A stretch of DNA of 64,000 bases. Source: Anadara kagoshimensis (lineage: Eukaryota > Mollusca > Bivalvia > Arcoida > Arcidae). The stretch lies in assembly GCA_021292105.1 (NCBI GenBank), contig CM037871.1, positions 14,176,196 through 14,240,195 on the forward strand, given 5' to 3'. Positions 35,655-46,440 of the stretch are shown here, in pieces (position 1 is the stretch's first letter; every line of letters starts with the position of its first letter). The translations under genes were made by a program, and so were the position numbers. The notes under the pieces were generated by a model that was given only the letters and a program-made list of their open reading frames with translations, ran no database searches and was not told the DNA's origin.

Positions 35655-36460
35655 ATGGGTACAAACTGTGCACCATTGCTTGCTGATTTGTTTCTTTATT
35701 CTTACGAAGCAGAATTTATGCAGAACCTTGTTAAATCTGGAGAGAAAACTGTCGCCAAATCATTCAACTCAACATACAGATACATAGATGACGTTCTGTC
35801 TCTTAACAATCCTAAATTTGGAGACTATGTAAATGTCATCTATCCTAGTGAGCTTGAAATAAAAGACACGACTGATTCCTCAAGTTCTGCTTCATATTTA
35901 GACTTATACCTGAATTATGACGCACAAGAAAGGCTACATTTGAAACTTTATGACAAACGTGATGACTTCAATTTTTCTATTGTCAACTTTCCTTTTTATG
36001 CAGCAATATACCTGCTTCTCCTGCTTATGGTGTATTTGTTTCCCAATTAATACGCTATGGTAGAGCTTGTTCCCACTACGGGGACTTTGTACAACGAAGT
36101 AGGCTGCTTGCAAATAAATTGTTGACTCAGGGATATTGCAAGCCTAGGCTTATCAAGGCCCTCAAAAAGTTTTATGGCCGTCATCACAGTATTGTTGATA
36201 AGTTTGATGTCTCTGTGTCCAGGATTGCCTTGGATATATTTGACGTCTCATAATTCCATGTTCCTTTCACACAATTTTGATTACACACGTGACGGGTGTA
36301 GCTAGCTAAACAGGAGGTGCTTACCCTTCCGGAGCACCCGGCCTCACTTCCCTGGTGGAAGTTCACGTGTCTAACCTAACTTGTCAGTTCCAAAGTTTTT
36401 ACTTTGCTTCTGGATTGTGATTCGGAAATGGATAAGTATGTTTGTTTTTTGATTACAAAT
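35655..36460 (+). mobile_element. 5'-truncated retroelement: RT fragment with 3' tail
   Basis: The plus strand encodes the C-terminal half of a reverse transcriptase: GTNCAPLLADLFLYSYEAEF, then RYIDDVLSLNN (the catalytic Y-x-D-D box), IYPSELEIKD, SYLDLYL and YDKRDDFNF..IVNFP, followed by a coding end with LIRYGRACSHYGDF and KFYGRHHSIVDKF. The non-coding tail (36255-36460) is the sequence repeated across the window. This RT type is common in bivalves; I place it with Penelope-like or non-LTR elements without certainty. The fragment is incomplete and broken in at least one place. Confidence 0.8.
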
Positions 36461-36708
36461 AATGCATACTGAATAAGACAGAAGAAATATTAACATTTTC
36501 ATGTCCCTTGTATTTCAAACGACACAATTAGCTTTGAACTTAACGATTTAAAACAACAAAATTCAGACTTGTCTGTCAGAAGATAAAATGATTGCCGATA
36601 AAGTGTCGACTTATGTTATATGCTATGATATCCTAAAACATCGTTTACTGTCTGTAATTTCTGTGTAAGAGTTTAGATTAAAATAAAGACAAAAGAAAGT
36701 AAACCTAC

Positions 36709-36796
36709 CTACTACAGACTATGGCTAATATTATAATAACAATAACAACCAAGACGCCACCTCCAGCAGCAGATGCCAAAATATGCACTGGTAGAC
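36709..36796 (-). CDS. Gene B exon 5: transmembrane helix
   Basis: An 88-bp exon between 'tttatccag' and AGTAG|GTAGGT. It codes residues 217-246. A small-residue run (ASAAGGG) leads into VLVVIVIIILAIVC, a single hydrophobic span of about 22 residues. Phase 1 on the 5' side joins exactly to exon 4 (Gly217), and phase 2 on the 3' side makes Arg246 with exon 6. Because the phases and the change of character (stalk, helix, basic cluster) both agree, the exon is well supported although it has no start codon of its own. Confidence 0.9.
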
Positions 36797-38286
36797 CTGG
36801 ATAAAACATGAACGATATGCATGACAAAGACAAAATTATCATAACTTTGATAGAGCAGCATAATGTCAGAGTTCAAATCATCAAAATTCAGGAAAGTTCA
36901 TTTGGAAAATAAACGTTCTTCACCGGCGTAAGAAAAAACAAAAAGAACTTGCCAGACCATGTTCAAATCAAACCTCAAAAAGCGCAGCAACAACAAAAAG
37001 ATACAAAAAATCGATAATTTTACCCAAAATATCATAAGATCGTTTAGTATCACAAAATATATAAACGTATTGAGTATAATCAATCTCATAAATTTTCACA
37101 ACCAATATGGGCTCTGAATTTACATTCTTCAAAACAATCATTCTGAAAGGCTAAGTGCAAATAAAATTATTAAATGAACAATTAGTAACGCGTGTAAATT
37201 TCATAACATTTCACAAGATAGCCCGTCCCGTCTGAATCAGTCAATTAGCAAAAGAACCACTGCGATATATCTACCTCATTGAAAATTAGAAAATTTGGTT
37301 TTTTTTACACCAAAACCAAAATGCTTTATTATATCAGGATTAATAATTTTAGAACAAAAATGTTTGGGACTTCACCAAGAGTGCTACAGTCACACCTACA
37401 AAGAAACTTAGTTCCAAGTGATTATTAATCACTTTCTAAGTAAACTATATCATTTTATTTGTTAAAATTCTTTCTGTAGTTAAAATACTAAAATATATAA
37501 AAATATGGTAGAATTGGATTTTTGGTTAGTGTATTTAACGAATATTTATATTTCGCATAACGTCCATTTCCTAATGCAAAAAGATGTTTATAGTATTATT
37601 TGTCATAGAAAAAACATTTTTACTTATGTTGTGGAACAGATGCTTTGTTCTGATTGTTTAAAATCATTTTTGCCAAAGGACACCCGTTTTGTGTCTGGAA
37701 TATATTAAGGGAGATAACAGTGTCTTTTGCAATTTTGTTGTGTCCAAGTTACATCGTTTACATCTAGTGGTATGTCACATGTAACCAACTATTAAACAAA
37801 TCATTGATAAAGCATGTCAAAAATTGTTGTAACAAACAAATTTGTTGCTAGCTATGAATCACTTTTATGGGGTGCCCAGACTTTCTAGATGGACCTGTAT
37901 ATACACACTGTGTATATAATATGCATGTCTCGGGTGTTTTGTTCAAGTTCATAATACAAATTTGTTGCTAGTTATGAATCACTTTTATGGGGTGCCCAGA
38001 CTTTCTAGATGAACCTGTATATACACACTGTGTATATAATATGAATGTCTCGGGTGTTTTTTTCAAGTTCATAATACATGTATATTTAATCAATAGATTG
38101 TTTTTATTTGAATATGGACTTGACGAAAATTTTAATTTGTTTTTTAAAGTAAGAATGCGTCTTGCGTTTAAGTATTTAAAAGGCTCTAATCATCGATATT
38201 AGAGTTCTTTTTTAAAAAATGTTTATGTAAAATACAGGAGAAAGTTCGAAGAAAACAACAATAATAAGTGAAGTAGAATACCATAC
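36797..38286 (-). other. Gene B intron 4
   Basis: Contains the 120-bp tandem duplication at 37838-38077. Otherwise nothing recognised. Confidence 0.8.
37838..38077 (+). repeat. 120-bp tandem duplication
   Basis: Two copies exactly 120 bp apart ('tttgttgctagctatgaatc' at 37841 and 37961, three or four differences). Each contains the palindrome TATATACACACTGTGTATAT, which matches the outer end of the palindromic MITE at 15953-17692. Confidence 0.9.
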
Positions 38287-38514
38287 CTTTGTTTTCGTCA
38301 GTGTTTGTAGATGTCGTTGTTGTTGCTGAATGTTTAACGGTGATCTTTGATGTTGCAGTACCAGTGTTAGTTGTACCAGTTGTAGACTCACCAGATGTGG
38401 AATCAGAAGCAGTGGTATCCTTTGTATTTACAGGTGGTTCCGTAGACGTGGTAGTTGCTGTAGTAACATGCGTGTCTTTGAAACACTTTAGATTTATATC
38501 GATGCCATTTATAC
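38287..38514 (-). CDS. Gene B exon 4: end of ectodomain and Ser/Thr stalk
   Basis: A 228-bp exon between 'tgtaaatag' and AAAG|GTATGG, phase 1 at both ends. It codes residues 141-217: INGIDINLKCFKD, with the eighth extracellular cysteine (Cys151), then about 62 residues very rich in Thr and Ser (TTATTTSTEPP, STTGTTNTGTATS, SATTTTSTNTDENK). This is a mucin-like, probably O-glycosylated stalk holding the ectodomain away from the membrane. The exon lies directly before the membrane helix. Confidence 0.88.
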
Positions 38515-40404
38515 CTATTTACAATTACATTATATATTAAAGCGAATTGAAGATGGCACATTGCTCTGGTCTCTTGCGATTTTTTTCTTCGATCAAATTG
38601 TAATACAATTATATATGATGTAAAATTTTATGTATGGAATGTTTTAAGGTAGTGACATATATGGATTTATGTTAAGTTTCAAAGACAACAAACACCGATT
38701 GTAAACAGATTTTGTGAACTCATATTTATTTTGTTGTCATTTTAGCTCACCTGACCAAAGGTCATGTGAGCTTATGGTATGGTGCAGCATCTGTATGTGC
38801 GTGTGTGGGTGCGTGCGTCGTTTACAACATTTTCGACTTATCCTCTGAAAGTACTTGGCAGATTTCAATGAAACTTGGTGGAAAGTATATGTGGGCTGGT
38901 GCAATTCAGATTTGTTCGTGGCGTTGCCATGGCTACCATAACTAGGTCAAGGGCCTAGGGGTGCAAAAATCTTAAAAAATCTTCTTCTCCGAAAGTATTC
39001 ATTGGAGAAAAAATCTGATGTGCTATTTGACTTCTCTTTGGTCTTAAGCCTATAGTTTGTTCATTTTGTGAAATTGGGACAAAAAAGAGGTTACGCGTTT
39101 TTGCGTTTAATTTTGAAAAAAATCGGAAAATAGCTTCAAATTGTAATAACTTGACTATTTGACCGGATAATGATATGGGGTTTTCAGTTTTGACATCTTC
39201 TTGTTTGTATCTTCAAAATGAGGTCAGGGTCAGTTGTGAAGGTCATGCCCTAATTTTTTTTAACCCCTGATTATAATTATTATCTCGAAAACTATAAACG
39301 TTTTGTATAGTCATGTAAATTAGAATGTTGTATGTATTGATACAACGATCATTTTGATGTATAGAAAAAAGTCATGGATTCAAATGTCAAGGTCACAGAT
39401 GCAAAACAATACCAAAATAGCTAATTATCTCGAAGACTATTAACTTTTTGTATAGGCATGTATATTAGAATGTTGTAGGTATTGATACAACGATCATTTT
39501 GATGTATAGAAAAAGGTCATGGATTCAAATGTCAAGGTCACAGATGCAAAACAATACCAAAATGGTTAATTTTTTCGAAAACTATTAACTTTTTGTATAG
39601 GCACGTATATTAGAATGTTGTAGGTATCGATACAACAATCATTTCGATGTATTGAAAAAGTTCATGGGTTTAAAAGTCAAGGTCAAAGATGCAAAACAAT
39701 ACTGAAATGGTTAATTATCTTGAAAACTAAAAACCTTTTGTATAGGCATGTATACTAGAATGTTGTAGGTATTGATACAATGATCATTTTGATGTAAAGA
39801 AAAAAGTCATTGGGGTTTAGTATTTATGTTTTCTTTAAATCTATCAGCTAGCCATTAGTTATCAGGTGAGCGTATCAGGCCCATGGGCCTCTTGTTATAT
39901 ATAATGCTGGTTCATATTACAAATAGCCTTTTTCTTGTCCGGATTGAAATGTTTTCAATAGTTGAAAAATATATTGAGTTTATAACTAAATCCAGCAAAA
40001 CAATTTTAGAAATAAAGTACAATGTCATGTCAGTACTAGGGCACAACATCGATATAAGTGAAAAATTTCTTGACTAAGTCATACATCAAACTAATTTTTC
40101 TCCTCTTTTTTAACATCCACTTTATATCTATGTAACGATCAAATTTTATTTGATGTTAGGTGGACACACCATGCACCCCAACAGCATCAAACATATGATA
40201 TAAAGTTTCGATTTTCGAAATCATATTTAACATGCATATCAAGGGGGTTTTCTGACACTGATTCCTTGTATAATGTTGCAATATTTTCCTCCACAGAAAA
40301 AAAGCACGTTAATTTCAGCTTAACATTATTACATATTATTGAAGTTTGGAGTTTATATGTGTGTTTGATTATATATATTTACATTTAATTGTTTTTAACA
40401 TTAC
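38515..40404 (-). other. Gene B intron 3
   Basis: Mostly occupied by the Helitron-like repeat at 38744-39894. Confidence 0.85.
38744..39894 (+). mobile_element. Helitron-like bivalve repeat, copy c
   Basis: Starts with the hairpin AGCTCACCTGACC/GGTCATGTGAGCT and ends GGTGAGCGTATC then AGGCCCATGGGCCT and CTTG. From 39280 to 39830 it has four units of about 145-150 bp ('aactttttgtataggcatgt', 'gatacaacgatcattttgat', 'aatgtcaaggtcacagatgc'). No coding capacity. It is the most complete copy related to 11650-12935. Confidence 0.75.
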
Positions 40405-40719
40405 CTGGTATTAATTTCAGACAATACGTTTTTAATCCCACAAGTCCATTGGTTAGAAGCAGGGTATAATTAAAGACTGTACTAATCGGTTGACTTATAA
40501 GGATTTTATCACAAAAATTTGTTAAGGCGCCATTTTGTTGTCCATATTTGATGTTAGTTCTGCAGTCGGTAATTTGATTTGTTGTTGTTGTGACGAGCAC
40601 TGTTGTATCATTTCTAGCATTAAAGATACAAGTACAATTAGTTACTCGGTTTGAGACATCGGTTGAATCTATGTAGATGGTATCGCTTGTTACTTCAGAA
40701 CCACTGCAAAACTGTATGG
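40405..40719 (-). CDS. Gene B exon 3: cysteine-rich ectodomain
   Basis: A 315-bp exon between 'tattctttcag' and CCAG|GTAATG, phase 1 at both ends. It codes residues 36-141, one compact extracellular domain with six cysteines (40, 64, 66, 88, 105, 135) and three N-glycosylation sites (Asn63, Asn72, Asn119). Alternating hydrophobic and polar runs (DTIYIDSTDVSN, TTVLVTTTTNQI, FNYTLLLTNGLV) suggest a beta-sandwich. The FCSG...IYIDST...NCTC...TDC pattern recalls CUB-like ectodomains of molluscan receptors, but I cannot assign a family. One domain per exon with symmetric 1-1 phases is usual for shuffled extracellular domains. Confidence 0.88.
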
Positions 40720-42055
40720 CTGAAAGAATATTAAAAATTTGAAATGAAAACTAGTCAAATATGATTCAAATATAATTTTTACTCAGAATGCGAGAATAAT
40801 TCAAATGGTATGAATGTATCAATTTTAATAGTCTACTAATAGTATGTAGTACTTCTTCTAGAGACATATTAAGAAATGTCGCTATAGGTATCGTTAATGA
40901 AAGTATACACAGTACAGTCGAACCTGCCTTGAAGGCCACCTCTATATAAAGCCCATCTGTTTATAAAGGCTCGTAGAATTGTATCCCGATTGCTCATTAT
41001 TCATATTATTTGAACCTGTATATAAAAGCCACCTGCCCATAAAGGCCACTTTTACTGGTTCCCTTTGGTGGCCTTTATAGACAGGTCTGACTGTAATTGG
41101 AATTTCATGAATGATGTTGAGATGATGGGGTAACTTGATTGTGATTTGAGTTGGTTTAAAATTAAAAAAACTAGTTACGTTTTACCAAATTTCTGATCTA
41201 AAAGCAAATGTATGACAAAACGGCAGCTCTAGTTATGTCTATCCTGCAAGCTATGAAAAATTATTTAAGTTTTGTCTTGAGTAAAAGAACTAAAAAGACG
41301 AGATAAAACACTTTACTATGCCAAAAGCTCAGCTAGGTATAGCCTGTTGAGCTAAAAAGAGGATCAAAAGATTGTAGTTTGAGGAAACCTGACTTTTTCA
41401 GCAAAAATTCGTTTGTACTACATTTGCTGATTATGAAATTTATTGTATATCATGCATATACATTGTTACAGAGCTGTACTTTGTACATTTGAAAGAAATT
41501 ATAGCCTTATTAATTTCAATTTGTCAAATATCCAAGGAAAAATGGCTTATAATCGATAATACGACCTTGTCAACATTGTTTATTATCAACTTTTATAATT
41601 TATACATTTTAAAATTATTTCAAAGATTTTACATCAAAACACTTGTTATAAGTTCCTACTGTTTAAGTGAAACATGCATGTTGCATGACCAACTACAGGC
41701 ATGGGATGACATTTTACAAAGCTTAGCAGATACTAGAATTTGATAATGAATGAATGGTTAAATTTGCAATTTTTTTGTCAAAATCACCTGAACAATAGTC
41801 CTCAAAAGAAAAAAATAAACTGTCATTATAATAAGTCACAAAATGACATAAATTCGAGACGATAGAATAATAATAATTCTCTCGAGTTTGCGTCTTTTTA
41901 ATCACATCTGCAAAAAGCAAACAAGTTGCGTGCTATCCACCTGGTCTGCTTTCGTGATAAAAAACCAAAGGGGGAAAATAAGTCGTCTGTATTTTGATAA
42001 GTTAAAATGAATATATACTAGTACGCATATGAATCGAAGAGATCTTATATCTTAC
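40720..42055 (-). other. Gene B intron 2
   Basis: Contains the MITE at 40915-41093; otherwise nothing recognised. Confidence 0.8.
40915..41093. mobile_element. MITE, 179 bp, Tc1/mariner type
   Basis: Inverted ends CAGTCGAACCTGCCTTGAAG and CAGTCAGACCTGTCTATAAA with TA on both sides. Same family as 24555-24738. The interior has two further 'cctgtatataaaagccacc'-like units. Confidence 0.85.
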
Positions 42056-42097
42056 TTTTTGCGCCAGTAGGAGGATTGCTTGGAGGACAGGAAGCAA
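42056..42097 (-). CDS. Gene B exon 2: 42-bp linker exon
   Basis: A tiny exon between 'gtctttgtag' and AAAAA|GTAAGA, phase 1 at both ends. It codes residues 22-36, VASCPPSNPPTGAKT, just after the predicted signal peptide, and supplies the first extracellular cysteine (Cys25). Without it the signal exon would still join exon 3 in frame, so the exon could be skipped. It is supported by splice signals and phase agreement, less by length. Confidence 0.75.
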
Positions 42098-43762
42098 CTA
42101 CAAAGACAAAATAAAGAATAGAAAACGTTATACATACTTTATATGGACTCTCTCACAATATATCTCGCAGCCAAGTTTTATTGTTGTGGGCACACAAGTT
42201 ATGCGTGCAATGAATTGAGTATATATTACATCATTATCCGGTCACTTATGTTCTACTTCCCGGTGTTCATAGGAACATAAATTATTCTTTTTCGAAATTA
42301 AGAACTAAGAAATAATTAAGAAATAAATCAGAAAACTGTAAATACATATTTATTACTATTATAATATTTAGGTTTGAAGTTAATATTATAAGTCCGGTCA
42401 CTTATATATTGACAAGACTGACGAAATTTGAAAAGCCAATTCAGTAACAAATTTAAAGGGCAAAGTTCAATTATTTTCATCCGGGTACTTTATGTGTAAT
42501 ATTAAAATGTGCATTGTGAACAAAGTTGAGTTTTTGAGCATTTTCAGTTCAATTTACTTATTTCATTTGAATTAATGTTTTTATTGCACGATTGATATAT
42601 TTTATCCATTTCCGTTAGGGTTTCTCATAGTTTTCTCGGGTATACCCCGCACGAAACTGAAACATAGCTGAACCAGTGCTGGTTAAGAAGTTTACTTTGC
42701 CTAATAGGTCGCTTCTTTAAAGGTCACCGGTCACCAAATTTATCGTTTGTATTTTGCATTCCAATGGGTAGAATAGTCAATATTGATGTGTCTGACGGTT
42801 TCCCACACCTTACATTTACCTATAATACACTAAACCCTTACCTGAACGAACTGCTAATACTCGGTAGTTTCCGACACCGCTCGTAACTTTCCGGCGACCT
42901 AATTGATGACGTACATGGTGTTAAGCTGCTGAGGAAAGACACATTACCTATATATGTATCCATATATTACATGTGGGTTTGTGTGGCGTTTTGAAGGGTT
43001 TTAAAGTTTGATTTCAAGTTAAAATGATATATTTTGTGAAGTTTGGAGATAATAAAATCACAATGACCGATGAATATGTTTTTTCCACAAATTTCAGAAC
43101 AAATTATGACCAGATTTACCCAAGTCCTTCATGCAGCTTTCTAGTTGTTTTGAATGTATTCAGATTAAATATTACGAGATAAGTCAGGAAAATATGAGTG
43201 GTATAATCATTTAAGACAATTCTAATTATTATGAATGAATTCAGTCTAATAAATATATTTTAAACAATTTTTATTTTCAAAATTAATTTAATTCTGTAAT
43301 TCAGTCAGTTCACACATTAAAACAAAGACGTGAATGTCTTGTTCAAATTAACAAATCTAATTTGACTTTAATTTATTCGATTTTCAGAATCCATCAAAAA
43401 TGACAAATAACATTTACCGGGTATATCATAAAGATAATCACACGTGTCAATTAATGTTGCATATTGTAAGGTAAACTCTGTTGATTAAAGGTGGTAGATG
43501 TCTACTTCTAAACAGGATGTTTCCCAGTGTACTGTAGCATATTGATAATCTCTTAATTACTGGTATGAGAGGGGTGTAAATCACACTTTGAACGATATAA
43601 ATTTATTGTGAATAAAAGAAAGAAAGTTTCACTCGAGTTTTGAGTCCTTAGTTAGTCGAGCATAATCCCACTGGTATCACATTTTGATGACGTTTTTTCA
43701 TCCCATTAAAATTAAGCGTAATGAAGTTATTATATGAATTATTTTTTTATTTTACCATGGAA

Positions 43763-43771
43763 ACAATAATG

Positions 43772-43818
<47 letters not shown>

Positions 43819-43819
43819 C
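43763..43819 (+). repeat. (ATT)n microsatellite
   Basis: About 18 ATT units. Confidence 0.95.
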
Positions 43820-44149
43820 AAACTTACTGCAAATAAGGAATAGGAAGCTATCCAATTGAAATAGTTTTCATATTTATGTAATACTGGGGTGAAATATTTA
43901 ATTTGAGAGACAATAACAAATTATTTTTTAAACCTTTATTTTAAAAGTTTCGTTTTACAAAAAACTACAGGTCTTGGACCCAGTTCTACCCGAAAACGTG
44001 TTTTTTTATTCATTACATGGGTAAATAATAATAAAAGTAATAATAATAGTAATAAATCTTTGATTTTATTCTAAAAAGGAATTAAAAGTTGGACAATTTC
44101 TAAAACAAATGTGATCAAAATTATTATTCCTTATGATAAATAGATAAAA

Positions 44150-44496
44150 ATAAGTAAATAAATAAATAAATAAATAACGTAATTAATAATTAGTTAATTA
44201 TTTAATTAATTATTCAGAGATATGTAAAGATAATTAAAATTATATTAACTATTAATCAAAATTAATGTGAACAATATTTTAAATAAAAAACGTAAATTTG
44301 TGTCTTTTATTATTTGTTGTGATAAATAAATAAATAAATAAATAAATAACGTAATTAATTAATTAGTTAATTATTTAATTAATTAATCAGAGATAAGTAA
44401 AGATAATTAAAATGATATTAAATATTAATGAAAATTAATATAAACAATATTTTAAATAAAAAACGGAAATGTGGGTTCTTTTATTATTTGTTGTGA

Positions 44497-44548
<52 letters not shown>

Positions 44549-44575
44549 AAATAAATAAATAAATTTCAAAAGAAA
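44150..44575 (+). repeat. Two 175-bp tandem units with (AAAT)n
   Basis: Each unit has (AAAT)n, then 'aacgtaattaattaattagt', 'agagataagtaaagataatt', 'caatattttaaataaaaaac' and 'cttttattatttgttgtgat'. A third unit begins with a long (AAAT)n run and then stops. Confidence 0.85.
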
Positions 44576-45469
44576 TGTAAAATTATGTTTTGTAAAAATT
44601 TAGTTAATAGTATATCATACTTAGAGCAAACACAAATGTAGTTTTTTTTTCTTGATTTATTTCTTATTATTATGTTTATTTTGTATTAATTTTTTCTGCT
44701 GAAGGAAACTGAAATAGCCAATGCTAAAAAATAAATAAATATATATAAAAACACAGTTATTTCCGATAAATCTGGGTAATAAATGCAGTTCACCATACAA
44801 GCTTCATTTCCTAAATAGCTTGGATAACACCTTCTGCGTCACTTCCGGTTTTGTGCCCTTTTACTACCAAAGGGAGATAATACGGATTTTCAACAGTTTC
44901 AGGGCTTTAATTTACGCTGTAGAAAAGGACAAATATGATTAAAAAATGTTATTTGTGGCTAAATCGACTTTTTATGATGTAATATTTCGGAAAATAGTAC
45001 TAAAAAAATCGGATTTTGGTGACCGGTGACCTTTAATCTTTGGAAAAATTAATTCATAGAGATCTAGGCCAGAGCCCAGTTGTTCGAAGCCTGATTAGTT
45101 CAATCAATGATTAACAAAAATTCAAAAAAGACAATAAGCATCAAACTGAAATTATGAAATTGATAGTTTTATAATGATATGGTTAAGTTTAATTGATTTT
45201 TATTTGCCTTCAACATTTTCAACTTTTATTTTACAACAGATCTGAAATTATGCGGAATTCCAGTTTTGACTAATCAACTGATTAAACTAATCAACCTTTG
45301 TGCAACTGGGTCCTGGTGTCAGTAAAGAGGGACTGATGAAACAGTTATGTTTTGGACTTAACTCGAAATACTCGAAACATATGGACTATATCGAAATGGA
45401 ATTAGGCTCACTTTATGCAAAATATTGCCCAATTCAAATACCAATATATCCAACATAATTTTTATACGG

Positions 45470-45630
45470 ATGTAGCTAGCTAAACAGGAGGTTCCTACCC
45501 TTCCGGAGCACCCGGCCTCACTTCCCTGGTGGAAGTTCACGTGTCTAACCTAAATTGTCAGTTCCAAAGAATTTACTTTGCTTCTGGATTGTGATTCGGA
45601 AATGGATAAGTATGTTTGTTTTTGATTATA
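45470..45630 (+). repeat. Retroelement 3' tail
   Basis: Close copy of 36297-36450: 'gtagctagctaaacaggagg', 'ccttccggagcacccggcct', 'ggtggaagttcacgtgtcta', 'gattcggaaatggataagta'. Confidence 0.75.
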
Positions 45631-45634
45631 CAGA

Positions 45635-45800
45635 CATTATACTTATAAAAAATTGTGATGACGGCCAAACTGTTTAAGACTCTTGATTAGCTAAGACTTG
45701 CGATAGACCCGAGTGGCTTCTTTCGCTGTATCAGGTTTAAGTAGTAAAAGCAAATAAACCATAAATAGGAAATGCAGGTATATTGCTGCGTAGAATCGGA
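45635..45800 (-). repeat. Retroelement RT coding-end fragment
   Basis: 'gtgatgacggccaaactgtt', 'gacttgcgatagaccc' and 'aaataaaccataaataggaa' are the reverse of the RT coding end (IPAFPIYGLFAF-like). It faces the tail at 45470-45630 head to head. Confidence 0.6.
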
Positions 45801-46013
45801 AAGTTGATAGTAAATTTTGAACGTCTGGTAATATTTTGTAAAGTTGCGATTTGCAGTTCATATTAAATAAACCTTACTTTCGTATAATCTAAATGGCACC
45901 GTTGATTCAATTTGGTCGTACGTGCTATTTTGTTTATGACAGTATAAACAAACCATTATTATAGATGGGCATGTATTTCACGAGGATTTGGTTTTGTGAC
46001 GTAAAACAGTTTT

Positions 46014-46017
<4 letters not shown>

Positions 46018-46053
<36 letters not shown>

Positions 46054-46054
46054 A
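46018..46054 (+). repeat. (AAAT)n microsatellite
   Basis: About nine AAAT units. Confidence 0.95.
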
Positions 46055-46079
46055 AACAGGCGGACATGCTTTTCATTAG

Positions 46080-46440
46080 ATATAAACAAAACAAACCAAC
46101 TCACGTCCGAAGCACAATCCAGAAGCAAAGTTAGATCCTCCAAACCAACAAGTTAGGCTAGACACTTAAACTTTCACTAGGAAAATGAGTCCGGGTGTTC
46201 CGGACGGTTAAGCAATTCTGTTTAGCTAGATACATCCCACGTGTGTTATCAAATTTGTGTAAAAGGAACATGGAATCGCAAAACGTCAAACACGCTCAGG
46301 GCAATCTTGGACACAGAGACACCAAACTTATCAACACTGCGACTATGGTCATTAAACCCCCGAAGACCTCGACAAGCCAAGACTTAGATCGCCCTAGAGC
46401 AAAAAACTACGTCTTTAAGTGCCTGATTTATCTATCACGA
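46080..46440 (-). repeat. Retroelement 3' tail and coding end
   Basis: Minus-strand copy: 'caacaagttaggctagacac', 'gagtccgggtgttccggacg', 'aaaaggaacatggaatcgca', 'ggcaatcttggacacagaga', 'gacctcgacaagccaagact'. It ends about 110 bp from the tetramer. Confidence 0.7.

Larger units (their letters stand above)
34463..36708 (-). other. Gene B intron 5
   Basis: GT (36708-36707) to AG (34464-34463). It holds an inverted pair of retroelement tails and the reverse-transcriptase fragment listed separately. Confidence 0.85.
42721..45032. mobile_element. TIR element of 2.3 kb with TTAA flanks
   Basis: Inverted ends AGGTCACCGGTCACCAAA at 42721 and 45015-45032, each bordered by TTAA (42717-42720, 45033-45036). 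TTAA target sites are typical of piggyBac-type elements, though TA is also possible. No transposase was seen inside; the interior carries microsatellites and a tandem repeat. Confidence 0.6.
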
